Shown piece after piece: positions 1-8,655 of a stretch of 64,000 nt of DNA (within the stretch, counting starts at the first letter, position 1; the number at the start of each line of letters is the position of its first letter). The notes beneath the pieces were generated by a model that worked only from the letters and a program-made list of their open reading frames with translations, did no database searches and was not told the origin of the DNA. This DNA is from Terrabacter tumescens (GTDB lineage: Bacteria > Actinomycetota > Actinomycetes > Actinomycetales > Dermatophilaceae). The stretch lies in NCBI RefSeq assembly GCF_014646815.1, contig NZ_BMNZ01000002.1, positions 62,001 through 126,000 on the forward strand. Direction: 5' to 3'. The position numbers and the translations under genes are program-made.

Positions 1-1691
1 TAGCCCTCCTTGATGTCGTAGACGCCCTGGTCGCTCGTGTTGACGAGGTTCGTGTACTGGTCCATGAGCGTGTTGTCGCGCTCGCGCACGGTCAGGGTGA
101 AGCCGGGGACCGGAGCCTCGCCGGGGTCGCGGCGGCCGTTGCCGTTGTCGTCGACGAAGACGGTGCCGCGCACGTGGGTGAACCAGCCGACGAGCATCTT
201 GTTGCCGACGTCGACGAGGTCGCCACCGGACACCTCGACGTTGAAGCTCCAGAGGATGTAGTCCTGGTCGTCGTCCCAGAGGGTCAGCTGGTAGGTGCCG
301 TCGGGGACGTTCTTGATGTCGAAGGAGCCGTTGGCCGCGCCACGTCCGACGTAGACAGCGGCGTCTCCACGGTTCAGGTCGGACAGGGCCACCCACGGCG
401 AGGCGATCGGGCCGGCCGACTTCGCACCGGCCCAGCCGGTCTCGGGCACGACCTGCCCGTTCTGCCCACCGATGTAGGGCAGTCCGGCGATGACGACGCC
501 CTTGACCTCACCGGTCGCGGAGGAGGCGGGCAGCGCCCGGACCCTGACGAACCCGAACTGGGTCGAGGGGACGGGCTCGGCGCCCTTGAGGAACTCGGTG
601 TCGAGGCCGGTGTCGCCCTCCCGCACCCAGATGTCGTGGTCGTGCCCGCCCTCGAGCGTCGTCGTCTGCACCCAGCCGGACGAGCCGGCCGGCGGGGAGA
701 CCGTGGCGCCGTAGCGGTTCGGGCCGAGGTTGGGGATCGTGATGACGCCTTGGGCGTCGCTCGTGCACTTGCCGGTGGAGCGGGTCGTGTCGACGACGGG
801 CTTGCCGTCAGCGCCGAAGAGCATGCGCCCGTTGGTCCCGTGCTTGTAGACGGTGCACAGAGCGTTGCCGTAGTAGTCGGTCGAGACCGGGCCGAGCACG
901 TCGGAGAGGTTGCCGGTGAAGCCGGCGAGACCCCGCTCGGCGTCGGCCTCGTAGGTGCCGTCGGCGGGGACGTTGTCGTTGAAGACCTGGATCTTGATCG
1001 TCGCGAGCGGGAGGGGCAGCGGCTGCATGCCGACGCTGACGAGGCCCTTCTGGCCGGCCGTCACGATGAAGTGCGCGCCGTCGATCTTGTAGCCGTCCGC
1101 GGTCACGGAGATGAGGTACTTGCCGGGCGCGAGACCCTCGAGGACCTTCGTGCCGAGGTCGCTCTCGTCACCCTGGGCCACGATCTTCGAGTGCCCCGAC
1201 GTCGGCCGCACGGACGGCCAAGGGCAGCTGTCGGCATACGGCTCGGTGGGGTCGCCGGCAGCCGGGCTGGCGGGCTTGGTGCTCCCACCCGGTGCCCGGG
1301 ACGGGAGGCAGCGGTCGAGGAGCGGCGCGGCGGCCGTCCCCGGGTCGCCCGTGCTGTCCTCGTTGATCATCCAGCTGTATGCCGTGACGGCGTCGCCCTT
1401 GTGCGGTGCGTCCGCCGGGCCGACGTCACGAGCGCTCGTGACCGTGAGCGAGATGCAGCCCTTGCCCGCCGCGGTCGTCGACGGGCAGGGACCACCCGTC
1501 GGCGTGGCTGCGGCGGGCGCCGCAGCGCGGGTGGCCGCGGGCGCCGCCGCAGCAGGAGCAGCGGGTGCGGCGGCCGGTCTCGGCGCGGCCGCAGCCGCCG
1601 CCAGCGGCCCACCCACCTGCGCCACTCCGGCGAGGGCGAGCGCGGTCAGAGTGGCAACGATCGGGACGCAACGCCTGCGCAGCTTCGGCAT
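1..1691 (-). CDS. Large secreted protein with SdrD B-like / carboxypeptidase-regulatory-like repeats (3' part outside window)
   Basis: The frame is open on the minus strand from an ATG at 1691 through base 1, so at least 563 residues are present and the C-terminus lies outside. The N-terminus (MPKLRRR, then a hydrophobic stretch ending near residue 25) is a Sec signal peptide, followed by an Ala/Pro-rich linker to about residue 50. Beta-rich modules follow; near residues 505-525 the text FVDDNGNGRRDPGE is the calcium-binding loop signature of SdrD B / SpaA-like domains. A GTG at 1697 is an alternative start. The role is probably a surface or exported structural protein, or the front of a larger enzyme. 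The family call is solid; the function is unknown. Confidence 0.75.
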   Translation of the reverse strand, partial: MPKLRRRCVPIVATLTALALAGVAQVGGPLAAAAAAPRPAAAPAAPAAAAPAATRAAAPAAATPTGGPCPSTTAAGKGCISLTVTSARDVGPADAPHKGDAVTAYSWMINEDSTGDPGTAAAPLLDRCLPSRAPGGSTKPASPAAGDPTEPYADSCPWPSVRPTSGHSKIVAQGDESDLGTKVLEGLAPGKYLISVTADGYKIDGAHFIVTAGQKGLVSVGMQPLPLPLATIKIQVFNDNVPADGTYEADAERGLAGFTGNLSDVLGPVSTDYYGNALCTVYKHGTNGRMLFGADGKPVVDTTRSTGKCTSDAQGVITIPNLGPNRYGATVSPPAGSSGWVQTTTLEGGHDHDIWVREGDTGLDTEFLKGAEPVPSTQFGFVRVRALPASSATGEVKGVVIAGLPYIGGQNGQVVPETGWAGAKSAGPIASPWVALSDLNRGDAAVYVGRGAANGSFDIKNVPDGTYQLTLWDDDQDYILWSFNVEVSGGDLVDVGNKMLVGWFTHVRGTVFVDDNGNGRRDPGEAPVPGFTLTVRERDNTLMDQYTNLVNTSDQGVYDIKEG

Positions 1692-2012
1692 GTCCACGGC
1701 AAACCCCCACGTGATGCTCTGTGACGGCCTCGGTGCGAGGTCGTCGTCCCGCGAAGGTCGCACGCGCGGTCAGGGCACTCCGTCGAGATCGGAGGAGGGC
1801 TCAGGCAACTGTCATCGATCCGGTGGCCGTCGGGTCAGGGACGGGTCACCACCCCGAGAGGCCGCTGTCATGTTCCTGTCATGTTGGCGCCCGGATTGCG
1901 TCGATAGGTACGACTCCGGAACCCCAATCTGCAGTGCTTCTGACGGTTCTCGGTGCCGGGCCTGTGAGCCGAGATCCATACTGATCTGGCATCTCGGGGA
2001 TGGGGGTCTGGC
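1692..2012. promoter_or_regulatory. Divergent intergenic region with tandem 10-bp direct repeat
   Basis: These 321 bp separate the secreted-protein gene (minus) from the response regulator (plus). They contain CTGTCATGTT at 1865-1874 and again at 1876-1885, an 11-bp period, plus a partial copy (CTGTCAT) at 1809-1815. OmpR/PhoB-family regulators bind such head-to-tail half-sites one helical turn apart, so this is a plausible autoregulatory operator. The repeat is seen directly; the binding role is inference. Confidence 0.5.
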
Positions 2013-2684
2013 ATGGCTACTGTCATGGTCGTAGACGACGAGGAGCGCGTCCGCACACTGCTGGCGAAGTCGCTCGCGTCGCAAGGTCACTCGGTGGTGA
2101 CCGCGGGGACGGCGAGCGCTGCCATCGAGCGGCTGGAGTCGAGGGACGTCGATCTCATCGTCCTGGATCTCGTCATGCCGGGCCTCGGGGGCCTGGCAGT
2201 GCTCGACGCGGTCAACGCGCGCAAGAGGTCGACGCCGGTCATCGTGCTGTCCGGCGTCACCGACGTCGGGACCCGGGTCGAGGCGCTCGACCGCGGCGCC
2301 GTCGACGTCGTGGCCAAGCCGTTCAGCCTGACCGAGCTGCTCGCGCGCGTCCGGCGCAACGTCGGCGCGGCGCGCGCACCCGCGGACGACCGCTTCCTCG
2401 ACGTGGGCGGCATACGCCTCGACGTCGGGCGGCGACGGGCGACGTTCGGGTCGGTCAGCGCCTCGCTCACCGAGCGGGAGTTCAGCCTGCTCGCGCACCT
2501 CATGCGCCGCTGCGGGGAGGTGTGCCGCAAGGAGGAGCTGCTCCACGACGTGTGGCACCTCGACTTCGACCCGGGCAGCAACGTCGTCGAGGTCTGCATC
2601 GGGCGGCTGCGCTCCAAGCTCGGCCAGGACATCCCGATCGAGACGCTGCGCGGCGTCGGCTACGGCCTCTACGAGGACGCCTGA
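2013..2684 (+). CDS. OmpR/PhoB-family response regulator
   Basis: A 223-residue two-component response regulator. Residues 1-115 are the receiver: acidic pair D8/D9, phospho-acceptor D52 in LIVLDLVMPG, and the conserved lysine in VVAKPFSLTELL. Residues 125-222 are the winged-helix DNA-binding domain (SLTEREFSLLAHLMRR near its start, IETLRGVGYGLYE at its end). The histidine kinase gene begins 2 bp after the stop, so the two are one operon. The tandem CTGTCATGTT repeat upstream is a candidate autoregulatory site. The signal sensed cannot be read from the sequence. Confidence 0.93.
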   Translation: MATVMVVDDEERVRTLLAKSLASQGHSVVTAGTASAAIERLESRDVDLIVLDLVMPGLGGLAVLDAVNARKRSTPVIVLSGVTDVGTRVEALDRGAVDVVAKPFSLTELLARVRRNVGAARAPADDRFLDVGGIRLDVGRRRATFGSVSASLTEREFSLLAHLMRRCGEVCRKEELLHDVWHLDFDPGSNVVEVCIGRLRSKLGQDIPIETLRGVGYGLYEDA

Positions 2685-2686
2685 CG

Positions 2687-3781
2687 ATGCGCCAGCGGAT
2701 GGTGGTCGTCTGGACCGTGGTCGCGACGCTGTGCGCGGCCGCCATGCTCGCCCTGCCGGGCAGCGAGACCGTGCCCTACCACGTGGGGTGGGCCGCCTTC
2801 GCGCTCTGCTTCGGCCTCGAGCAGTGGAGCCCGCGGGCCACGTGGATCGGCCTCGGTCTCTACACGGTCGTGACGGGCGGGATCCTCGTGACCCGCGTCG
2901 CGAGCGGCGTCCTCGACTGGCAGGAGACGACCGAGATCCCGCTCATGCTCCTGCTCATGGCGCTCATGATCTGGCACGTGCGCCGGCGCCAGCAGGCGCT
3001 GTCGGACCTCACCGAGAACGCGGCGAGGGAGCGCGCCGAGTCGACGATGCGCGAGCTGCTCACGCTGCGGACCTCGCACGAGATGCGCTCGCCGCTCATG
3101 ATCTCGCGCGGCTACATCGAGATGCTCATGGACCGCACCCCGGCGGGCGAGGACCTGGCGGACCTGCAGGTCGTCGACGAGGAGCTCGTGCGCCTCACCC
3201 GGGTGTGCGAGCGGCTCGTGCGCAGCATGCGCGTCGGGGCCGACCTCGAGATCACGGACATCGACGTCGACGCGGTGCTGCGGCAGACCGCCCAGCGCTG
3301 GTCGATGGTGGCGCAGCGGGCGTGGACCGTCGAGTCGTCGGGGATCACCCTGACGTGCTCGGGCGAGCGGCTGCGAGCCTGCCTCGACACCCTCGTCGAG
3401 AACGCCCTGCGCTACACCGAGCGCGACGACGACACGGTGCTGCTCTACGCCCGTCCGATGCGCGACGCCATCGCGCTCGGGGTCGCCGACTCGGGACGCG
3501 GGTTCTCCACGGAGATGCTGCGCACGGCCGCCGGGCACGGCCTCGTCCACGACCACGGGCCCGGCGAGATCCTCGACGGGGTGCGCGACGACCTCTCGCA
3601 GACCGGTCTCGGCCTCTCGCTCGTGCGGGACGTCGCCACCCGGCGCGGCGGCTGGGTGCAGCTGGGCGTGTCCCCGTGGGGTGGCGCCGACGTCGCGATG
3701 ATCCTGCCGCTCGTGCCTCAGGTCCCGGTGGCGCCGATGCTCCGGCCGGTCCAGACCACGGCACCGGCCGGAACTGCCTGA
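2687..3781 (+). CDS. Membrane sensor histidine kinase
   Basis: A 364-residue partner of the preceding response regulator. Four hydrophobic segments between about residues 5 and 95 have short loops and no large extracellular sensor domain, so it probably senses within the membrane. The H-box is SHEMRSPLMISRGYIEML with phospho-acceptor H131. An N-box (LVENALRY), a G1 box (ADSGRGFS) and a G2 box (GLGLSLVRDV) form the HATPase domain. The H-box has MRSPL in place of the usual lrtPL/lrnPL, a minor variation. Start ATG at 2687 follows the regulator stop directly. Confidence 0.9.
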   Translation: MRQRMVVVWTVVATLCAAAMLALPGSETVPYHVGWAAFALCFGLEQWSPRATWIGLGLYTVVTGGILVTRVASGVLDWQETTEIPLMLLLMALMIWHVRRRQQALSDLTENAARERAESTMRELLTLRTSHEMRSPLMISRGYIEMLMDRTPAGEDLADLQVVDEELVRLTRVCERLVRSMRVGADLEITDIDVDAVLRQTAQRWSMVAQRAWTVESSGITLTCSGERLRACLDTLVENALRYTERDDDTVLLYARPMRDAIALGVADSGRGFSTEMLRTAAGHGLVHDHGPGEILDGVRDDLSQTGLGLSLVRDVATRRGGWVQLGVSPWGGADVAMILPLVPQVPVAPMLRPVQTTAPAGTA

Positions 3782-3801
3782 CCGATCCGCTCCGGCGCCC
3801 G

Positions 3802-3844
3802 TGCCGGCCGTGTCCGATGGGCTTGTCCCGATCGGACAGCCGGC
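3802..3844. terminator. Inverted repeat after the two-component operon
   Basis: TGTCCGAT (3811-3818) and ATCGGACA (3831-3838) are perfect 8-bp arms around a 12-base loop, with further GCCGGC pairing outside. The position, about 30 bp after the kinase stop and 50 bp before the next start, fits a terminator. An operator for the downstream gene is also possible. Confidence 0.4.
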
Positions 3845-3890
3845 CGACAGACCGTTGACTGCCGGTCGTGGGCGGCCGAAGGATCACGCC

Positions 3891-6800
3891 ATGACAACGA
3901 CCGTCACCTCTCGCCGTCGGTTCCTCGGGCTCCTCGGAGCGGGAGGCGTCGCGACCTGCCTCCCCGTCGCACAGGCATCCCCGGCCTCGGCGCTGGGCCT
4001 GGCGACCGGCGAGACAGCACTGCTCTCGCCGCCCTCCGGCTGGCTCGATGGCGACGAGGTGGCACAGACCTACCACCGGGCACTGCTGCGACACACGCGC
4101 TGGACGGAGACGCAGTGGGACGCGTCCGCGGGCACCTACCGCAAGGCGGACTTCAACTTCGCCGTCGTCCTCGGCCACGCACTGTTGCTGACCCGGGGCC
4201 ACTACGACGCCGACGAGGCCGGCATCGACGAGGCCACCCTCCGGCAGCGCACCCTGGCCACGATCACGCACTTCGCCGGCACCAACCGCAACGCCGGCGG
4301 CACCGAATGGGGCCGGACCCTCTTCTGGGACAGCACCTTCCAGCTCTACGTCCAGCTCGCCGCACGCCTGCTGTGGGACGAGCTCGACCCACGGACGCGC
4401 GCCCGCATGCAGGCCATCGCCGTCGAGCAGGCGGCCTACACGACGTCCCTCGGCACCTCCGACGACCCCGCCTCCGGATCGTGGAGCCCCAACGGCCTCA
4501 AGGGCGGCTGGGTCGGTGACACCAAGCTCGAGGAGATGGGTGTCTACACCCAGTCCCTCGCCCCGGGCCTGGCGTGGGGGTCCGACGACCCCCGCTGGGA
4601 GAGCTGGATGGCCACCTACGGCCGCTGGAGCCGCAACGAGGCCGGCCTCCCGCAGGCCGACGCGGCCAACCCGGCCCTCGTGGACGGCGTCCCGGTGCTG
4701 ACCAACACCTCCCACAATGTCTACGACACGTTTGTCGTCGAGAACCACGGGTCGTTCGGCCCGCACTACCAGTCCGAGCTCTGGCGCACCTCGGGGCGCA
4801 ACTCCGCCCACTTCATCGTCGCCGGCCGGCCGCTGCCCGAGGTGCTGACCCGCCAGCCCAACGGCGAGCCGCTGTGGAACCGCCTTCTCGGCGTCATGAG
4901 CGACGCGGGCGAGCCACTCATGCCGCTCGTCGACGACCGCGAGCACCTCTACGGCCGCGACGTCATCCCGATCGCCTTCCTCGCGCAGGTGGCCGGTGAC
5001 CGGGCCGCTGCCCGTGCCGAGACCGACCTCGCGGAGCGGCTGCTGCCCTACCTCGCCTACCCGCCGGAATACCGCCTGACCAAGTTCTCCGGCGAGCCGA
5101 AGTACGAGCCCGAGGCGCGCGCCGAGGTCGCGATCAGCTTCCTGCTCCACGAGTGGCGCGCCGCTCATGGCGACGTGCCTGTGCCCCTGACCTCCGAGGA
5201 GCTGTATGCCGCGGGCGCCGGTGCGGTCGACCTGGGCGAGGGTCCCGGCATCGTCTCCCACCAGAGCCGGCGGGCGTGGGCAGGCGCGATCAGCAAGCCG
5301 GGCTTCGTCAAGCTCGCGTGGCAGCCCGACCACGACGACTGGTTCTTCAACCTCGGTGGCAGCTCACCGATGTACCTCCCTCGCACGAACCTCGGAGTGA
5401 CCGGTCGGAACGTGCGCACGTATGCCGCGGCACGCGACGGCTACGACGCGTCGGTCACCGTGCTCACCCTCGGCACGGCCGGGCGGGTCGCGCTGGCAAC
5501 TCTGCCGGGCGGCGAAGTCGTGATGACGAGCTCGGGTGTCGCCGACCGCGAAGGCACGTTCGGCCTGCACAACCTGACGATGCCGGGGGTGCGGGGCCTC
5601 GACGGCACGCGCACCTTCGTCACCGGAGACGGCACTCTCGAGGCCACGGCCGCCGATGCGCAGGGCGACCTGCCGAGCGGGGTCGCCCGCCGCGACGTCC
5701 TCGACGTGTCCGGCTCGGTGACAGCGCGTCATGTCCGGATGCTCGGCGTCACCCCCGACCCGACCTACGGCTACTCCATCATCTCCTTCGAGGTGCGCAC
5801 GGCCGCGGGCGGTGCCGACCTCGCAGCCCGGCGCCCGACCACGGCGTCGTCGAGCGACACGGGGCGCGGGGCTGCTCTCGCCACCGACGCGAGCTCGGCG
5901 ACGCGATGGGCGGTCTCGCGCGGCGACCGATCCCGCACCGACAGCTGGCTCGTGGTCGACCTCGGCACCCCGACCGCTGTGGGTCAGGTGACGATCGACT
6001 GGGAGGCCGCCGCCGGTCGTGCCTACGTCGTGCAGACCTCCGACGACGGCGTCACGTGGACGACGCGCGCGTCCTATCCCCGAGTGCTTCGCAGCTCGCG
6101 ATGGCTCGGCATCGACGACCGCGTCGGTTTCCTCGTGCGCGGCGGGACGAACCCGATCGAGGTCGGTGACAGCATCGTGACCCTGTCTGCCGGCCCCGCG
6201 GCCGGGAGCGCCGGCATGGTCGTCGAAGGCCTTCCGCAGGTGCGGTCCGCCGACCTCGCCCGCCTCGCGGACGATGCCGAGGCCGCAGCCCCCCGGCCCA
6301 GTGCGCCGGGCGTCACTGCCTCTCTCGCCGGCGGTCTGCTCAGCATCTTCAACCTGACTGGCGCCGCAGTGGAGAGCGAGGTCGCGATGGCGGTCGACGG
6401 CGCGGTGCCCTGCTACCAGGGCACGCAGCGGCTGACCGAGAGGGGCAGCATCCTCCAGACGCGACTCGAAACGGCGGACGGCGCCGTGCTTGCAGCACGG
6501 GCCACCATCTCCGCCGTCGGGGGCGGTCGGCCACCGGCGGAGCTCGTCGTCACGGTGGACGATGCGGCCACCCTGCGCCTCAGCGGCATCGACGGTCAGG
6601 TCGACGTCGCCTTTGCTGACGGCCGGCGCCGGCGCGCAACGGTGTCGTCCGGGCGGACGACGACAGTTCGCGGAACCGGGAAGCCCTTCCCGCTGGATGA
6701 TCTCGCCCTCGCCTGCCAGACGTTCCCGACCTCGCCGTTGCCGCCGACGATGACCTCGCCGGCTGCGGCCGTCGATGGGAAGGACTCGACGGCGTGGGAG

Positions 6801-7073
6801 GTGACGGGGTCGGGTCGCATGGTCGTCGACCTCGGCAAGGCGCATGCTCTCGGCAACGCGGTCGTCGACTGGGGCACCGCTCCCGGATTCGGGACTGTCG
6901 AGGTGTCGGACGACGGCATCGACTTCCGTCGCGCCGGCCGCGTCGGTCCGGGCACCCAGCTCGGCTCCGTCGCGCTCGGCACGAACGCCCGCTACGTCGG
7001 CCTGTCGGTCGACTCACCAGGCAGTTCGGACCGGAAGGTCACCGTGGTGTCTCTTCGGGTGACGGCCGGATGA
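3891..7073 (+). CDS. Tat-exported polysaccharide-active enzyme with two F5/8 type C (discoidin)-like domains
   Basis: A 1060-residue exported protein. The start ATG at 3891 places a twin-arginine signal (TVTSRRRFLGLLGAGG) at the very N-terminus. Residues 50-430 are helical and aromatic-rich, with runs such as GTEWGRTLFWDSTFQLY and SHNVYDTFVVENHGSFGPHY, as in alpha/alpha-toroid polysaccharide lyases or glycoside hydrolases. Residues 450-640 look like the beta-sandwich such lyases carry. Residues 640-735 and 955-1057 each contain the discoidin pattern VVDLG...V.DW...Y.V..S.DG..W, typical of carbohydrate-binding modules. I cannot assign a lyase or hydrolase family or a substrate. The convergent GH4 gene could act on imported products. 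Confidence 0.7.
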   Translation: MTTTVTSRRRFLGLLGAGGVATCLPVAQASPASALGLATGETALLSPPSGWLDGDEVAQTYHRALLRHTRWTETQWDASAGTYRKADFNFAVVLGHALLLTRGHYDADEAGIDEATLRQRTLATITHFAGTNRNAGGTEWGRTLFWDSTFQLYVQLAARLLWDELDPRTRARMQAIAVEQAAYTTSLGTSDDPASGSWSPNGLKGGWVGDTKLEEMGVYTQSLAPGLAWGSDDPRWESWMATYGRWSRNEAGLPQADAANPALVDGVPVLTNTSHNVYDTFVVENHGSFGPHYQSELWRTSGRNSAHFIVAGRPLPEVLTRQPNGEPLWNRLLGVMSDAGEPLMPLVDDREHLYGRDVIPIAFLAQVAGDRAAARAETDLAERLLPYLAYPPEYRLTKFSGEPKYEPEARAEVAISFLLHEWRAAHGDVPVPLTSEELYAAGAGAVDLGEGPGIVSHQSRRAWAGAISKPGFVKLAWQPDHDDWFFNLGGSSPMYLPRTNLGVTGRNVRTYAAARDGYDASVTVLTLGTAGRVALATLPGGEVVMTSSGVADREGTFGLHNLTMPGVRGLDGTRTFVTGDGTLEATAADAQGDLPSGVARRDVLDVSGSVTARHVRMLGVTPDPTYGYSIISFEVRTAAGGADLAARRPTTASSSDTGRGAALATDASSATRWAVSRGDRSRTDSWLVVDLGTPTAVGQVTIDWEAAAGRAYVVQTSDDGVTWTTRASYPRVLRSSRWLGIDDRVGFLVRGGTNPIEVGDSIVTLSAGPAAGSAGMVVEGLPQVRSADLARLADDAEAAAPRPSAPGVTASLAGGLLSIFNLTGAAVESEVAMAVDGAVPCYQGTQRLTERGSILQTRLETADGAVLAARATISAVGGGRPPAELVVTVDDAATLRLSGIDGQVDVAFADGRRRRATVSSGRTTTVRGTGKPFPLDDLALACQTFPTSPLPPTMTSPAAAVDGKDSTAWEVTGSGRMVVDLGKAHALGNAVVDWGTAPGFGTVEVSDDGIDFRRAGRVGPGTQLGSVALGTNARYVGLSVDSPGSSDRKVTVVSLRVTAG

Positions 7074-7083
7074 GACGGCTGGA

Positions 7084-8454
7084 CTAGCCCAGCGAGGCGT
7101 AGAAGTCGGGCAGGCGGCGCTCGTAGGCCGTCACGAGCTGCCGTGCCACGGTGACGGAGTCGACGAGCGGGTGGAGCGCAAACGCTTCCACCGCAAGGGA
7201 TCTCGACTGCTCGGCGGCCGCGCGGATGACGAGCTCGTCGACGGCCTTGACCTGCTGCACGAGCCCCAGCGCGTGCCCGGGCAGGGGGCTGACGGCCACT
7301 GGCACGGGCCCGCGGGCGTCGACCCGGCACGGGACCTCGACGACGGCGTCGTCCGGCAGGCCGGCGACCGCTCCGCCGCCGCGGACGTTGAGGATGAGGC
7401 GGGCCGGCTCGTCGCGGGCGATGGCCGCCATGAGCGCGAGTGCGACCCCCTCGTAGCCGCCGCCCTCGACGTCGGCCTCGGCGCGCTCGTGCGCCTCGCC
7501 GTCGTCGGTCTCACGGGTCTCCTGCATGTAGGTCGCGTTGCGCTCGCGGCGCACGGCGTCCCAGCGCTGCCAGGCCTCGTCGGGCGCGCCGGCAACCCCG
7601 GCGTAGAAGGCGGCCTGCTGGTCGAGGAGGTACTCGCCCCGCGTCTGCGGCGCCGCCGTGATCTGCCCGATCGCGTCGCGCGTGAAGTAGTAGTAGTAGA
7701 GGTACTCGTTGGGCAGCGACCCGAGCGTGCGCAGCCAGTCGGGGCCGAAGAGGTGCCCCTCCTCGATCGCCGCGAGCGCCGTCTCGTCGGCGAGCAGGTC
7801 CGGCAGCAGGTCGCGCCCGTCGCGCCGCAGGGCCGTGAGCCAGCCGAGGTGGTTGAGGCCGGCGTAGTCGATCTCGAGGTCGTCGAGGTCGTGGCCGAGA
7901 GCCCCGGCGGCCCGCTTGGCGAGCCCGAGGGGCGAGTCGCAGATGCCGACGACGCGGTCGCCGAGCACCGACTGCATCGCCTGCGTCACGAGACCGGCCG
8001 GGTTGGTGAAGTTGATGACCCACGCGTCGGGCGCCAGCTCGCGTATGCGTGTGGCGACGTCGAGCGCGACCGGGACGGTGCGCAGGCCGTAGCCGACACC
8101 ACCGGGCCCGGTCGTCTCCTGGCCGAGCAGCCCGAGGTCGAGGGCGATCCGCTCGTCGGCGGTGCGACCCTCGAGACCGCCGACCCGCATGGCGGAGAAG
8201 ACGAAGTCGGCGCCGGCGAGCGCCGCGTCGAGGTCGGTCGTGGCCGTGACCGTCGGTGGCGCAGCCGGGAGACCGGGGCCGTCGGCCGCCTGGGCGGCCT
8301 GCGCGGCGAGGACGCGGCGCATGACGTCGAGGCGCGCGAGGTCCGTGTCGTGCAGCACGACCTCGGTGACGCGGCGGTCGGCCGTGTCGCGCAGCAGCGC
8401 ACCGTGGACGAGCGGCACGCGGAACCCGCCCCCGCCGAGGATGACCAGCTTCAT
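7084..8454 (-). CDS. Glycoside hydrolase family 4 (6-phospho-glycosidase type)
   Basis: A 456-residue cytoplasmic GH4 enzyme. The family hydrolyses glycosides, often 6-phosphorylated, by NAD+- and Mn2+-dependent redox elimination. Visible are the N-terminal dinucleotide motif VILGGGGFRVPLV, the block GQETTGPGGVGYGLRTVPV, the conserved INFTNPAG, and a Cys-containing metal loop VGICDSP where other GH4 enzymes have CNVP, CHSV or CHEI. The later LNHLGW histidine is also conserved. The CDSP loop marks a less studied subgroup, so the substrate is open. The gene is divergent from a PfkB sugar kinase and convergent with the exported polysaccharide enzyme. Confidence 0.9.
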   Translation of the reverse strand: MKLVILGGGGFRVPLVHGALLRDTADRRVTEVVLHDTDLARLDVMRRVLAAQAAQAADGPGLPAAPPTVTATTDLDAALAGADFVFSAMRVGGLEGRTADERIALDLGLLGQETTGPGGVGYGLRTVPVALDVATRIRELAPDAWVINFTNPAGLVTQAMQSVLGDRVVGICDSPLGLAKRAAGALGHDLDDLEIDYAGLNHLGWLTALRRDGRDLLPDLLADETALAAIEEGHLFGPDWLRTLGSLPNEYLYYYYFTRDAIGQITAAPQTRGEYLLDQQAAFYAGVAGAPDEAWQRWDAVRRERNATYMQETRETDDGEAHERAEADVEGGGYEGVALALMAAIARDEPARLILNVRGGGAVAGLPDDAVVEVPCRVDARGPVPVAVSPLPGHALGLVQQVKAVDELVIRAAAEQSRSLAVEAFALHPLVDSVTVARQLVTAYERRLPDFYASLG

Positions 8455-8508
8455 GGCACCACCACCCTCGGACCGTACCAAGGCGTGACGACGAGACCAC
8501 GCGACACT

Positions 8509-8599
8509 CGAGTGCCCACCGACCCACGTCGAGAACTGAGCACTCGACCCCACCCACACGTCGAGTGCCCACGAACGCACGTCCGGAACTGAGCACTCG
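8509..8599. repeat. Two 38-bp direct repeats with inverted ends in a divergent promoter region
   Basis: Two 38-bp units at 8509-8546 and 8562-8599 are identical at 33 positions. Each begins CGAGTGC and ends GCACTCG, so each can also form a stem of 7 bp. They lie in the 201 bp between the GH4 gene and the kinase gene. Regulator operators or mobile intergenic repeats are both possible. Confidence 0.6.
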
Positions 8600-8655
8600 C
8601 CGGGTGGGGGCACACGGCATACCTGCTCGGGAATCCCGGTGAGTCGCGCGCGACG

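Noticed and set aside
174-1724. Long open frames on the plus strand opposite the secreted-protein gene
   Set aside because: They are antisense frames kept open by high G+C; their translations are Arg/Ala/Val/Asp-rich and match no family, while the minus frame has a signal peptide and SdrD-type repeats.
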